Shown: positions 43,116 to 56,665, counted from the stretch's first letter. The stretch: 64,000 bases of DNA from JAXDMK01 sp963765955 (GCA_963765955.1 CAVXYA010000002.1:496001-560000), one strand, 5' to 3'. Notes: generated by a model from the sequence alone, not told the origin. Made by a program: numbers and translations.

Positions 43116-43552
43116 TCACAAATGAAGTCCAGTACCGGGCGACGAAGGCGCATCTTCGTCAGTTCGAGGAGGCGGCGGTGAACCTCGACGCGAGAATCGG
43201 CGCCGACGGAGCGTCGAAGCTCGCCCAGTTGGAGCTCGACGCCGTACGGGCCCAGGCCGACGACCTGCGAGCTGAGATCGACGAGTACGAGCAATTGCGA
43301 TCCGGATCAGTGTCAACCTTCGAGGCGTCGTCGCTGGCGGAGCTGGCGACACTTCTGGTGAAGGCCCGCATCGCCCGCGGCTGGACGCAGAGTCAACTCG
43401 CAGACGCGCTCGGCGTCGCCGAGCAACAAGTCCAACGATACGAGTCCACCGCCTACAGGTCGGCGAGCCTCGCCCGGATGTGCGACGTAGCCGATGCCCT
43501 TGGAGTCAACATCTCAGAGAGGGCCGAGCTGCACGACCCGAACGCGGCGTGA
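43112..43552 (+). CDS. XRE-family HTH protein (antitoxin-like)
   Basis: 146 residues. The N-terminal half is a coiled helical region (RATKAHLRQFEEAAVNLD..., QAQADDLRAEIDEYEQL). The C-terminal half is a classic HTH: LLVKARIARGWTQSQLADALGVAEQQVQRYESTAYRSASLARMCDVADALGV. Coupled to the DUF6932 gene by a 4-nt overlap. It probably binds DNA and represses the pair (inference from the HigA-like arrangement). Confidence 0.8.
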   Translation: MITNEVQYRATKAHLRQFEEAAVNLDARIGADGASKLAQLELDAVRAQADDLRAEIDEYEQLRSGSVSTFEASSLAELATLLVKARIARGWTQSQLADALGVAEQQVQRYESTAYRSASLARMCDVADALGVNISERAELHDPNAA

Positions 43553-43696
43553 CTCTCGGAGCCGAGTCCACAAGCGCTGCGATCCTCTTGAAAGATGCAG
43601 TGGTATTTTCCTTTCGGTACACGCTCCAGAGCCTCACGTGGCCATTGGGCCCGAATCTGATCGTATATGGGCTAATTCGTGTTTCACTCACCCAGC

Positions 43697-44547
43697 ATGG
43701 CTGGAGCTTCGAGCGTGACGAGTCAAGATTGGAGTGTGAACGCATCGGTCGGTCGCGAGGGAGCGTTCGAGCGACTTGCTCAGGTACTTGACGCGAGCGA
43801 GGAGCCTGAGAACGAGTATCGGCACGATCTCGGCCCAATCCGAGAGCCAGCTCGGGATCTCCTCGCGCGGATCGCAGGTGTCGCGTCGGTCGATGCTCTG
43901 CCCTCCTATGTAATCAAGGACGCCGACGCCCTCGCCGCGTTGGTACCTCCCTGCTCCCGATTTTTCGCTCCCAGCAACAGGGCGAGATCCTGGCCCTGCT
44001 TCTCGGCGACCCTGAGCTCGAGTTGAGCCTCACGGAGCTGGCGGCCAGAACTGGCGCTCCCCACCCTTCCGTCCACCGAGAGATCAAACGTGCTGAGGCC
44101 GCGGGGTTGGTGATGAGCCGCAAATTCGGCAACACCCGACTTGTTCGCGCAAACACGGCGAGCCCGTACTACGCGGGATTGGCGGACGTGCTCACGCGGG
44201 CCTTCGGTGTCCCCACCGTCATCGCCAGGACAATCCGTGGCATTGCGGGCGTTGTTGAAGCAGTCGTGTACGGCTCGTGGGCCGCCCAGGCTGCGGGCGA
44301 GACCGGGGGGCGGCCCGTTGGAGACGTCGACCTGCTCATTCTCGGCGAGCCGGATCGAGACGCGCTCTACGCCGCTCTCCGCGTCGCAGAACAACGCCTC
44401 GGTCGGCCGATCGAGGTGACGATCCGCGCGGCGGGGTGGCTGGAGTCGGGCACGGGATCGTTTCATGACACCGTTGCCACCCGACCGCTGGTTCGCCTCG
44501 CCCAGATGGCCCACGTTGGGTGCTCACGGAGCCACCTTCGCGAGTAG
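43697..44547 (+). CDS. HTH-nucleotidyltransferase (MNT-like) protein, frameshifted
   Basis: The second part is clear: LLPIFRSQQQGEILALLLGDPELELSLTELAARTGAPHPSVHREIKRAEAAGLV is a winged HTH, and VVYGSWAAQAAGETGGRPVGDVDLLILGEPD is the GS...DxD nucleotidyltransferase signature. The first part, from ATG 43697, is a helical stretch ending DADALAALV in another frame; the frame changes at about 43936-43945. Whether the first part truly belongs to this protein is uncertain. Similar HTH-NTase proteins occur in HEPN/MNT and AbiE-type modules. It is the rightmost gene of the island. Confidence 0.65.
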
Positions 44548-44568
44548 ATGGCCCATTTGGATGGCCCA
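44505..44568 (+). repeat. Three GATGGCCCA repeats at the island right end
   Basis: Copies at 44505-44513, 44547-44555 and 44560-44568, with a fourth at 42509-42517. All have the same orientation. They are candidate recombinase arm sites. Confidence 0.35.
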
Positions 44569-44635
44569 AACTAGTTATGTTAGGTGGTTTCCGAGCCTCC
44601 AAAGCCAGTCGCAACGCTCTGACCTGGATGTTTGC

Positions 44636-44711
44636 TGGTGCCCCCGGCAGGATTCGAACCTGCGACACACGGTTTAGGAAACCGATGCTCTATCCCCTGA
44701 GCTACGAGGGC
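44636..44711 (-). tRNA. tRNA-Arg (anticodon CCU)
   Basis: Read on the minus strand it begins GCCCTCG and ends CGGGGGC, A, CCA, giving a seven-pair acceptor stem with one G-U. The D-arm is GCTC...GAGC, the anticodon loop is TTCCTAA (CCT at 34-36), and the T-arm is GCAGG TTCGAAT CCTGC. CCA is encoded. The 3' end faces the island and is repeated at 42292-42342. Confidence 0.93.
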
Positions 44712-44879
44712 CGGATCCGCGCAAACCCCTGGTAAGCGCGCATGGACGGCGGGGCCGGTGGGTTTACATCTTGTCACGCCAGGCCGCGGCGGCCACGGCG
44801 TGTCAGGCCGGTCTTCGATATGGTTCGACCGACGAGCCGAGGGGCGAGACATCCCCCGCGGCGTCCTCATCCAGTGGGA

Positions 44880-46109
44880 GTGCCGGTGGACCTCGACGAC
44901 ATGCGGATCCGAGTCCACCCGGGCGACGGACTCATTGCCCGGTTCGAGGGAACCGCCTTGGTCCTCCTCGATGCGAACCCGTCCCAGCGTCGGATCGCCG
45001 ACGAGCTCCTGCGGCTGGTCGAGTCATCGGCCGAGGCAGTGACTCCGCCGGGGCGGCGTCTCGCCCGCCAGGTCGTCCGAATGCTGAGCGACGCCGAGCC
45101 CGAGGAGGTCCCCGCCTTCGGCTTGCTGGCCCAGGCCGAGAACGGCGTGGTTCTGATGCTCCACGGCGACATCGACGCCGACGTCACCTCGCCCGCCGGC
45201 CGCGAGCATCTGTCGGGACGACGCGTCTCGACGTGGGTGGACCGCATCCTCGAACCTCCGGTCACCCGGCTCGTGATCGGCCCCAGCGGCCAGCCGTTGC
45301 GACCCCCGGACCAGCGTGTCCATCTCCGTTCCGGGGTGGTCCCCGGAGGCGGCCTGACGGCCACCGCGGGCGATGCGACCGGGGCATCGGCATTCGCCGA
45401 TGCCGGACCCGAGGAGGAGCCGGCCGACGAGACCAAAGTCGACCTGCAGCCGGCTCTCAGTGCGGTGGGCGCCCCGCCCGAGCCGGCCCCGCCTCCCGCA
45501 TTCGTGTCGGTCCTCTTCAGCGAAGCGGAGCCGGCCGAGGTGCGCGAACCCCTGCCCGTGGCCGGTCCGCAGCCAGGATCCCCGGCGTCAGCGAAGGCCA
45601 AGGCCAAGGCCGAGCCTGAGGGCCCGCTCGTCCAGGGCGTCAACTGCTCGCGCGCCCACTTCAACCATCCGTCCGCTCCGTTCTGCAGCATCTGCGGCAT
45701 CTCGATGGTGCAGAACACCCATGACCTCACCGACGGTCCCCGGCCGCCGCTGGGCGTGCTCGTCTTCGACGACGGCGCCCTCTTCACCGTCGATGCTGAC
45801 TACGTGTTGGGGAGGGAGCCGCACAGGGACCCCGCCGTCGTCTCCGGCGCCGCCCGGCCCCTGCCTGTCTCCGACCCTGACCTGATTGTGTCGCGCGTCC
45901 ACGCCGCCCTCATCCTGCACGACTGGAAGGTGCAGATCGTCGATCGAGACTCGGCCAACGGGACCTTTATCGCCGAGCCCGGACAGGTCGACTGGACCCC
46001 GCTGCTTCCGAACCAGCCGGTCACGATCGAGCCCGGCAGCCGCATCCGACTCGGCCAGCGGATCCTGCTGTTCGACTCCCATGGCGGGAAGCGGTTGATC
46101 CCCGCATAG
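44880..46109 (+). CDS. FHA-domain protein with zinc-ribbon-like motif
   Basis: About 409 residues from GTG 44880 (GTG 44886 also possible). The N-terminal 110 residues form a compact domain (IRVHPGDGLIARFEGTALVLLD). A Pro/Ala-rich linker contains KAKAKAEPE. Next is NCSRAHFNHPSAPFCSICGISM, a C...H..H...CxxC cluster likely to bind zinc. The C-terminal FHA domain has YVLGREPHRDP, VSRVHAALILHDWKVQIVDRDSANGTFI, with the RE, SRVH and NG residues that read phosphothreonine. Two Ser/Thr kinases lie 5 kb away and are possible partners. Confidence 0.85.
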   Translation: MPVDLDDMRIRVHPGDGLIARFEGTALVLLDANPSQRRIADELLRLVESSAEAVTPPGRRLARQVVRMLSDAEPEEVPAFGLLAQAENGVVLMLHGDIDADVTSPAGREHLSGRRVSTWVDRILEPPVTRLVIGPSGQPLRPPDQRVHLRSGVVPGGGLTATAGDATGASAFADAGPEEEPADETKVDLQPALSAVGAPPEPAPPPAFVSVLFSEAEPAEVREPLPVAGPQPGSPASAKAKAKAEPEGPLVQGVNCSRAHFNHPSAPFCSICGISMVQNTHDLTDGPRPPLGVLVFDDGALFTVDADYVLGREPHRDPAVVSGAARPLPVSDPDLIVSRVHAALILHDWKVQIVDRDSANGTFIAEPGQVDWTPLLPNQPVTIEPGSRIRLGQRILLFDSHGGKRLIPA

Positions 46110-46178
46110 AGACCCCGCTGGCCCGCCATCCCCGTCCGCCCCGTCGGCGCCCGGCCGGGACGCCATGGGGGACGGAGT

Positions 46179-46613
46179 TCAGATCAGCCGACCGCCCCGG
46201 AAGCGCCACCGGATGAAGGGCACCCGCATCGGCCCGATGGCGAACACCCAGGTGAGGATCCACACAGTGGTGAAGTGGACCAGGAAGGCGGAGCCGGTGA
46301 TGTGAGGATCGCCTGGCACCGAGCCGCTGTCGAGGATGAGCCAGGCCACGATGCCCTCGGGGATGCCCTGGAGGAGGCTGAACATGATCGGCCAGTCCTT
46401 CTCCCAGCGGAACTGCTGGAGGAAGTGGTAGAGGGCCTCCCACAGGATGCCGACGACGAACACGACGGCCAGCACGGTGAACGCCGCCTGGTACTTGTCG
46501 CCACTGGTGCCGGCGCCGGGCAGGGCGGGGGCGATGAGGAGTGTCCAGAGGCCACCGATCACGGTCAGGAGGAAGAGCCGGGTCTGGATCCGGCCCACGT
46601 AGATCGGGGTCAC
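46179..46613 (-). CDS. Small integral membrane protein
   Basis: 144 residues with four helices (RLFLLTVIGGLWTLLIAPALP, FTVLAVVFVVGILWEALYHFL, FSLLQGIPEGIVAWLIL, FLVHFTTVWILTWVFAIGPM). Conserved-looking polar residues occur inside helices (EALYHF, PEGIV). No family is recognised. Its start is next to the flavoprotein stop (2 nt), so it is in the same operon and probably works with it. Confidence 0.6.
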   Translation of the reverse strand: MTPIYVGRIQTRLFLLTVIGGLWTLLIAPALPGAGTSGDKYQAAFTVLAVVFVVGILWEALYHFLQQFRWEKDWPIMFSLLQGIPEGIVAWLILDSGSVPGDPHITGSAFLVHFTTVWILTWVFAIGPMRVPFIRWRFRGGRLI

Positions 46614-46614
46614 G

Positions 46615-48207
46615 TCATGCCAACTTGCGGTTGAGGGCCCACTTCCACCACTGGGAGGTGGAGCGGAGGGGGCCGATCTTCCGGCAGAACCCTTGCGCTG
46701 CGAGCTCGTCGCAGATCGTCAGGCCCGCGTACTGCAGTCCGAGAAACGAGTCGACGACGGTGTAGTAGCTGCCGAGGGTGGCCGAGCCCACGGCGTACAT
46801 CCGGCCGTTCTCGTTGCGCGTTCCGCGGACCTCGAACTTCTGGTCGACATCGAGCTTGCCCAGCACGTTCGTGCCGGCACCGCCGTAGTCGAGGAGATCC
46901 GCCAGGACCCGGTGCTCGCGGATGTCGGCCTCCAGCCCGGTGCAGTCGATGATGAAGTGGGCGGAGATCTCGAGGTCGCCGTCGGCCGTGCGGATGCGGG
47001 TCATGACAGTGTCGCCCTCGCCCGGCATGACCTCGACGACCTGGCCGACGAAGGTCTTGTAGAAGCCCTCCTTGCGCCCGCGCTCCAGCTGTTTCATCCA
47101 CAGCTTGCGCTTCGGGGTCGTGGTACCCCCGAGCGCGTCGAAGAACGCCTTGCGCTCGTCGCCTTCGAGCCGCTCCAGCTTGTGCTTGTACTGCCCACCC
47201 CAGCCCGCCTTGGGCCAGTTGAACCCCTGGAAGGCCCACCCGTCGCCGCCGGGACGCCGGGAGAAGATGCTCTGCCCTTGGGGACCGTCGACGTAGGTGC
47301 GGAGCAGATGGGCGATGCGGGTCTGGGCCCCGTGGTTGTCACGGTCGTCGATGAGGCGCTGCAGGATTCGCGAGGCGGCGATGCCACCGCCCCTGACCAC
47401 CACCGAGCCCGGACGGCGGATCAGCTCCTGGTAGACGTGCTCGTGGGGCTCGTAGGCGTTGACCGCCCGCACGTAGTCCTGCGTGCGTTGGCGGTACTCC
47501 TGGAGGTCGGGGAGGAAGCGCAGGCCCGGATACCCGACCGCGACGTGGACGAAGGTGCTGCGGTAGGCGACCCGCTTCGTCTCCGAGCTCCCCGGGGGCG
47601 GGGTGAGGATGCTGAAATAGCCGCCCCCGTAGCGCTTGCGGACCATGCGGATCTGGCCCTGGGAGACCATCGACCACCACCCGATGCGATCGGCTTCGTT
47701 CTGCATGCCCCGAAAGACCTGGCCCGCTCGGGGGGTGAAGTAGTTGCAGAGGATCGGCTCGGTCAGCACGTTCCACAGCGGGTCGAGGATCTTGACGAGA
47801 CTGCGGTTGCCCAACGCCTCCCGCACCGCGTACGAGGGGAAGCCCCAGATGTTGTCGGGACACGACGACGCGTCCGACCGCAACCGTTCCCCGGGCGGGA
47901 TCTGGGAGACCGTGGTGAGGTGCTGATACGTCGACCACGGCTTGTCGAGGGCGCTGAGTACCCGGATCTTGTCCTGCGGGACGCCGGCGATGCGCAGGTA
48001 GTCGACCATCACGAACGAGCCGATGCCGCCACCGAGGGAGACCAGCGGCACCTCGATCACCGGAATACCGGCCACCGCCAGCATCTCGTCGGTCCACACC
48101 GGGTGGCCGAGCATGTCGGCGGTGAGGTCGCCAGGGGCGCCGGGATGGGCATCGACCTTCGGATCGACGTAGGCGCCCGGCATATGAATTGTGTCTCTCG
48201 AACCCAT
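46615..48207 (-). CDS. Putative FAD/NAD(P)-binding oxidoreductase
   Basis: 530 residues from ATG 48207. An N-terminal dinucleotide-binding-like segment VIEVPLVSLGGGIGSFVMVDYLRIAGV, a second nucleotide-type segment HVYQELIRRPGSVVVRGGGIAASRILQRL (GGGIAAS), and near the end FIIDCTGLEADIREH and GRMYAVGSATLGSYYTVVDSFLGLQYAGLTICDEL, which resembles the C-terminal FAD-binding GD/GxA region of flavoprotein monooxygenases. No heme motif. Substrate unknown. In operon with a small membrane protein, and near FHA and antiporter genes. The family call is by pattern only. Confidence 0.6.
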   Translation of the reverse strand: MGSRDTIHMPGAYVDPKVDAHPGAPGDLTADMLGHPVWTDEMLAVAGIPVIEVPLVSLGGGIGSFVMVDYLRIAGVPQDKIRVLSALDKPWSTYQHLTTVSQIPPGERLRSDASSCPDNIWGFPSYAVREALGNRSLVKILDPLWNVLTEPILCNYFTPRAGQVFRGMQNEADRIGWWSMVSQGQIRMVRKRYGGGYFSILTPPPGSSETKRVAYRSTFVHVAVGYPGLRFLPDLQEYRQRTQDYVRAVNAYEPHEHVYQELIRRPGSVVVRGGGIAASRILQRLIDDRDNHGAQTRIAHLLRTYVDGPQGQSIFSRRPGGDGWAFQGFNWPKAGWGGQYKHKLERLEGDERKAFFDALGGTTTPKRKLWMKQLERGRKEGFYKTFVGQVVEVMPGEGDTVMTRIRTADGDLEISAHFIIDCTGLEADIREHRVLADLLDYGGAGTNVLGKLDVDQKFEVRGTRNENGRMYAVGSATLGSYYTVVDSFLGLQYAGLTICDELAAQGFCRKIGPLRSTSQWWKWALNRKLA

Positions 48208-48341
48208 CCCAAGAAGCTCCGTCCGTTGTGGGCGTCTCGCGCCCGACAGCCTTGAGGCACCGCTAGTGATAATCCCGTCGACGCCGGAGTGCAACGGCTG
48301 GAAAGCCTTGCATTGGGGGCGCCGGCTCCGGGCGATTCGCT

Positions 48342-50487
48342 TCAGGGCAATTCGGTCGTCGGGGCGGTGATCGGGCCGGGCGCGGTGTCCGTGGCCGGCA
48401 CGGCCCCTTGGCCGAGCCGCTCGACAAGGCGATGCAGCCCGCGGCCGTCGTCGTCGCTCGGCGCCCTCGTCAGAAGCATCTGTCGGCCCTCTGCCGGAAC
48501 GCCGACGACGGCCGTGTCGTCGATGCGTCGGACGAGGAGCCCCGCCCGCGACAGCGACGCTTCTCCGCCCTCCGGCCGGGTCGCCACCGGCACGCCGGCG
48601 CGATGCAGCAGCTCGGTCCATTCGGTCACTCGGCGGGAGCTGCGCTTGCCGGCGTCGCCGGCGACGACGGCGACCGGGGCGTGGCGGGACCGGGCCACTC
48701 GGATACCCAGCTCGAGCGCGGCTGTAGCGTGAGCGTCGTCGCCGGTGACCACGGTCACTGGGGTCCCGGGGCCCGCCGGGAATCCCTGGTCGCGCGAATC
48801 GACGAGCACCGCGACCGTGACCGGGGCATCGGCCAGCAGGCGTTCCATCACCTTGGCCCGCTCCTGGTCGGCGACCATCTCGAGGTCGGCTGGGAGCAGG
48901 AGAACGTCGCCTTCGACGGCGGTGACCTGGGCCATGAGGTCGTGGGCGATGTCGTCGGAGAACTGGGCCCGGATGACGCACTTGGCCCCCCGAGCCTCGG
49001 CCCGGCCGGCCAGCGCCTTCATCTGGTCGAGCACCGCGGCCACGTCCGCCAGCTGGGCCGAGATGCCGGCGCCCACCTCGAGCGCCCCTGGGGCCCGGCT
49101 GAACCGGGTGAGCAGGAGCTCCGACGGGTCCTCGTCCCCGAGGATGTCGACGGCGGCGTCGACGAGCGTCTCCGAACGGTTCGGATCGCCGACTGCGACG
49201 ACGACCCTGTAGGCGTCGACCAGGCCCATCGCCGCCCTCTCCGCCTCCGCGATATCGCGGTCGAGGATTCGGTCGGGATAGACCAGGCGCAGGGCCGGTT
49301 CGGTCATGATCGTCGTGACCACCGCCATCACCACCAACATGGTGAACAGCCGGTCGTCGAGGATCTCGAACTCCTTCCCGACGTTGAGGATCACCAGTTC
49401 GGTGAGGCCGCGCGTGTTCATCAGAATCCCGATGGCGCCCGATTTCCGGGCCGACAGCCCCTGCGCCCTCGCCGCCACCGAGGCGCCGATCAGCTTGCCG
49501 GCCACGGCCACCAGCAGGATCAGGGGAAGCTGGGTGAGAGCGTCGCGGCCGAGGCCGCGGACGTCGACACCCAGTCCCGTGATGATGAAGAACACCGGCA
49601 GCAGCAGCAGGACGCTGACCTGCTCGAGCCGCTCGAGAATCTCGTGGAAGAACGCCGCGGTCTCCTTGCGGGGCATGATCACCCCGAAGACGAAGGCGCC
49701 GAAGATCGAGTGGATCCCGATCTCGGAGGTGACGTAGGCGGAGACGAGGATGCCGATGAGGATCACGGCCAGGATGTCGGGCGTCAGCCGCCCGAGCTCG
49801 CGATAGCGCCTGGCCAGGAGCTCGAGGCGGGGCTTGACCACGAGGAACATGAAGGCCACGAAGAGCAGCGACTCCACGAGGATCCGGGGTAGGTCGAGTA
49901 TCCCTGTCGACTTCACGATGGCCAGCACCACCGCGAGGAGGGACCACGCCAGGATGTCGTCGACGGCCGCACAGGCGAGGGTGAGGGCGCCGATCTCGGT
50001 GCGGTACATCCGCCGCTCGGTGAGGATCCGGGCGAGCACCGGAAAGGCCGTGATCGACATCGACGCCCCGATGAACAGGGCGAAGGGCAGGAAGCGGTCG
50101 GCGTTCGCCGGTCCCTGATGCGTCTGGTGCAGCGTGGCCGCCAGCAGGATCCCGAGCGAGAAGGGCAGGGCGATGGAGGCCAGGGAGATCACCGCGGCGA
50201 TGCGTTCCTTGCCCCGGATCAGGCTCACGTCGAGCTCGAGGCCGACGATGAACATGAAGATGATCAGCCCCAGCTGGGCCAGCACGTTGAGGACGGGCCG
50301 AACATCCATCGGGAAGATCCGAGCGGGGAGATCGCCGGGAAAGGCGCCCAGCACCGAAGGACCGAGGACGATCCCGGCCAGGATCTCACCGACGACCACC
50401 GGCTGACGGATCCTCTTGAACAGGGCGCCCGACGAGCCGGGCGACAACGATGACGATGGCGATGTCGATGAAGACGATCGCCGCCAC
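48342..50487 (-). CDS. CPA2-family (Kef/NapA-like) cation:proton antiporter, frameshifted
   Basis: Transmembrane part of about 400 residues: QPVVVGEILAGIVLGPSVLG, FMFIVGLELDVS, ITAFPVLARILTE, ACAAVDDILAWSLLAVV (the DD pair of ion exchange), IGILMNTRGLTELVILNVG (TRG..E). The cytoplasmic tail of about 250 residues has two USP/TrkA-like halves (YRVVVAVGDPNRSETLVDAAV, VTVAVLVDSRDQG). The first helix, VAAIVFIDIAIVIVVARLVG, is in a different frame upstream; the break is at 50421-50440. GTG 50487 or TTG 50517 would start it. It exchanges Na+ or K+ for H+. Confidence 0.8.
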
Positions 50488-50707
50488 CTCGTCGGCTTTC
50501 AGCGCTCCCAGGAGCAAGCGGCCTCCGAGCTTTCAGAGCCTGCGCCCGCTCGGCGAGGCCAAGGCTCGAATCGTATCCTTCGAACCGTCCCGGTCAATTG
50601 GGCACGTCGACGGCCCGATCGATACCCCAAGTCGATGAGCCAAGTCGATGAGTTAGTGTCCTCCTTCGACGAGCTGTTTCCGGCCAACGGTCGTCACGGA
50701 GGTCTGC

Positions 50708-51499
<792 letters not shown>

Positions 51500-51508
51500 G
51501 GCCGATCA

Positions 51509-53678
51509 GTGCCAGCCGAGCCTCCCGACGGCGAGACGAATGCTCGGCCGCCCGTTCGGCGGCTCGAGCTACCCGGCTACGACGTGGGCGACAGCGTGGG
51601 CCGGGGCGCCTTCGGTGTCGTCTACCGGGCCCGAGAGTCCGCCTTCGACCGCACCGTCGCCATCAAGGTGCTGACGGTCGCCCTCGACGAGGACACCCAG
51701 GGCCGCTTCGACCGCGAGTGCCGTTCCGTGGGGGTGGTGTCCGGCCATCCCAACATCGTCACCGTGTACGCCTCGGGCCAGGACGACATGGGGCGGCCGT
51801 ACCTGGTGATGGAGTTCATGGAGGCGGGCTCGCTCGCCGAGCGCCTCGATCGCGACGGGCGCATGAGGTGGCAGGACGCCGTCGAGGTGGGCGTCAAGCT
51901 CGCCGGCGCCCTCGAGACCGCCCATCGGGCCGGGATCCTGCACCGCGACGTGAAGCCGGAGAACGTGTTGGTATCGGCCTACGGCGAGCCCAAGCTGGGC
52001 GACTTCGGCATCTCGAGCATCCACGGGAGCCAGCTGACCCGGTCCGGCATCATCACCGCCACCCCGCTCTACGCCGCGCCCGAGGTCCTCAACGGTCACC
52101 GGGCCTCCGTGGCATCCGACCTCTACTCCCTGGGGGCCACGCTCTTCTGCCTGGTCAACGGCGCCCCGGCCTTCGTCCGGGACGACGACGAGACCACGTT
52201 CGCCCTCTTCTACCGGATATCCACCGATCCCGTGCCCGACCTGCGCCCCGAAGGAGTCCCCGACGACGTGTGCCGGGTGGTCGAGACGGCCATGGCCAAG
52301 GACCCGGCGACCCGCCCACCCACCGCCGCCTCCTTGGGGGAGGCCTTACGGCAGGCCCAGCGACAGCATGGTCTCGCAGCCACCGAGATGCGGGTGATCG
52401 TCGATCCCAACGAGACGGTCGGACGCCGGCCGGTTCCCCAGCCGTCCCCGAGCGCGGCCCGTACGCCGGCCGGGGGCAGCGATCCGATGCCCAGGGCGGC
52501 TCCAGTCGAGTCAGCCCATCGTCCGTCCGCGTGGTCGACGTCCGCTCCTTCTCGTGGCCCTGGCCTCAGTGATGGCCCTGGTGGTCGCCCTCGTCGTCCT
52601 CGGGCCCTGGGACTCCTCGGACAACGGTGCCGACGTCCGGGCCTCGGGCGACCAGGGGGCGGGCGACCAGGGCTCGGTCGACCCGAACGCACCGGTGACG
52701 CTGGAGCTGGAGAGGTTCACCCACGCCAGCGGCGTGGTCGTCGATCGGACCTGGGCCCTCGAAGGCGCCCGCGGCGAGACGTTCAGCGCCCGGGTCCGGG
52801 TGTCGAACCCCACGGACAAGCCGATCACCTACTTCCACGACGAGGTGATCCCCAAGTCCCTCGCCGGGTGGCTCGACCCGGCCGTGGTGGTCTTCGCCCC
52901 CCAGCCGTCGGTGGTGGTGGCCGCCGATCCGGTCGTCCGTTACGCCGTCCCCCTGACGCCGGGGGCGACCTTCGAGTTCTCCTACCGGGTGGTCGTTCCC
53001 GGCGAGGGCCGGGACGAGGCCCGTCTCCGGCGGTGGGCCGAGGACCGGGCCGGCGAGGAGAAAAGGTTCCAGGACAGCGCGGCCGCCCTTCCCGCGGAAA
53101 GCCAAGCGGTCGCCGGCGTCGATGCCGACGGCACGGTGGCCGTTCCCGACCCGGCCAATCCCGGTTCGACAGTGGTCGTGGGATCGCCCCGGCCGGGCCC
53201 GCCGGACGACCCCCGCCCGTCGCCGGTGGACCAGCCCCAGACGCCGCCGATCGGCCCGGACAGCACCGCCCCGTCGACGACCCAGACGACGCCACCGCCG
53301 CAGGAGGTGCTGATGCCCGACCTCTTCTCCGCCTACAACTGGGACGCCAGTGCCATGGTCGACGCGCTGTTCGCGGCCGGCGTCGACCTCGGCGAGCCCG
53401 GAGACTGGAGCTTCGGCGGCGACCCGAGGCGGGGGGTCAACTACCAGCCCGCCTACACCAGCGGCGTGTCGTTCGAGGAAGACCGCGTGTGGAGCCAGTA
53501 TCCGGCGCCCGGGACACCACTCCGGGACGGCATGGTCGTCGCCATCGTCCACTGGTCGAAGCAGTACTGCGACGAGGTCCCGGAGGAGCATCCCCACCCC
53601 GCGAACTGGTGCTACGAGGCCCCGCCGACCCAGCGGGCCATGACCGCGTTCTACGATCGGCACGGTTCGGGCCCCTGA
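51509..53678 (+). CDS. Membrane Ser/Thr kinase with PASTA-like ectodomain, frameshifted
   Basis: Kinase domain: VGRGAFGVVYRAR, Lys53 in AIKVL, HRDVKPEN with Asp147, DFG at 165-167, TPLYAAPEVL. After a Pro-rich linker the frame breaks at about 52515-52530; the next frame continues RPLLLVALASVMALVVALVVLG, a membrane helix, then an external domain, a Pro-rich spacer and a C-terminal PASTA-like module (EEDRVWSQYPAPGTPLRDGMVVAIVHW). PknB-type kinases sense cell-wall fragments. GTG start at 51509. The break is probably an indel error. Confidence 0.8.
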
Positions 53679-53711
53679 GTCGCTGAGTCCGGCGTGGGCC
53701 TGTGAACCCCT

Positions 53712-54224
53712 TCAGGTCATTCGGCGGCCGAGGGGGACGGCGCCGGGCGGAGGGCCGACCGAGACGGGCTGGTCCTCGCCGAACGGGTACAGGGTGCGGA
53801 ACGTGAAGGCGTCGGGCGACGGGCCGGTGCGGCGGAGGAGCTGGAGGCGTTGCTTGGCCTCCTCCACGTCGGGGACGTGGCCGGCAGGCACCCACCAGAG
53901 GACCAGGTGGGCCTCGGCCATGGTCTCGAACCACGCCCGCCGCCGGCGCATGACGGCGAGGTGGCCGGACCGGTAGGTGAAGTCGGCCAGCGCCTCGGCC
54001 GACTCCCACACGCTCATGTTGACGATGAGCATGTCATCGTCGAAGGCCCGGATGGAGGTGGCGTCGCCCTCGTCGGTCTGCAGCCGCCACACGAAGCCGG
54101 GCGACCGATCGGCCAGGGCGTTGATCGGCTCCAGGGCGGCGACGAAGTCGGCCAGCTGGGACGAGTCGAGCGGTGCCAGCAGGCGGGCGACGTTCGCCTG
54201 GGCCAGGTGATGGGTGTCGCTCAC
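53712..54224 (-). CDS. DUF3291 family protein
   Basis: About 170 residues: HLAQANVARLLAPLDSSQLADFVAALEPINALADRSPGFVWRLQ...DMLIVNMSVWESAEALADFTYRSGHLAVMRRRRAWFE, a ferredoxin-like fold related to antibiotic biosynthesis monooxygenases (DUF3291). The F-Y-H-R residues recur across the family. Function is not defined. The GTG at 54224 has TACAGT 7 nt upstream, so the start is leaderless; it lies back to back with glnS. Confidence 0.8.
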   Translation of the reverse strand: MSDTHHLAQANVARLLAPLDSSQLADFVAALEPINALADRSPGFVWRLQTDEGDATSIRAFDDDMLIVNMSVWESAEALADFTYRSGHLAVMRRRRAWFETMAEAHLVLWWVPAGHVPDVEEAKQRLQLLRRTGPSPDAFTFRTLYPFGEDQPVSVGPPPGAVPLGRRMT

Positions 54225-54231
54225 CACTCCG

Positions 54232-54254
54232 ACTGTATGGCGGCGTCCTACAGT
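54232..54254. promoter_or_regulatory. Divergent -10 boxes for the DUF3291 gene and glnS
   Basis: TACAGT occurs on the minus strand (54237-54232) 7 nt from GTG 54224, and on the plus strand (54249-54254) 10 nt before GTG 54265. The 40-bp gap holds both promoters. Confidence 0.4.
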
Positions 54255-54264
54255 CGGGATCGCC

Positions 54265-56665
<2,401 letters not shown>

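Noticed and set aside
46693..48255. 520-codon plus-strand frame opposite the flavoprotein
   Set aside because: Shadow; the minus strand has dinucleotide-binding motifs and operon spacing.
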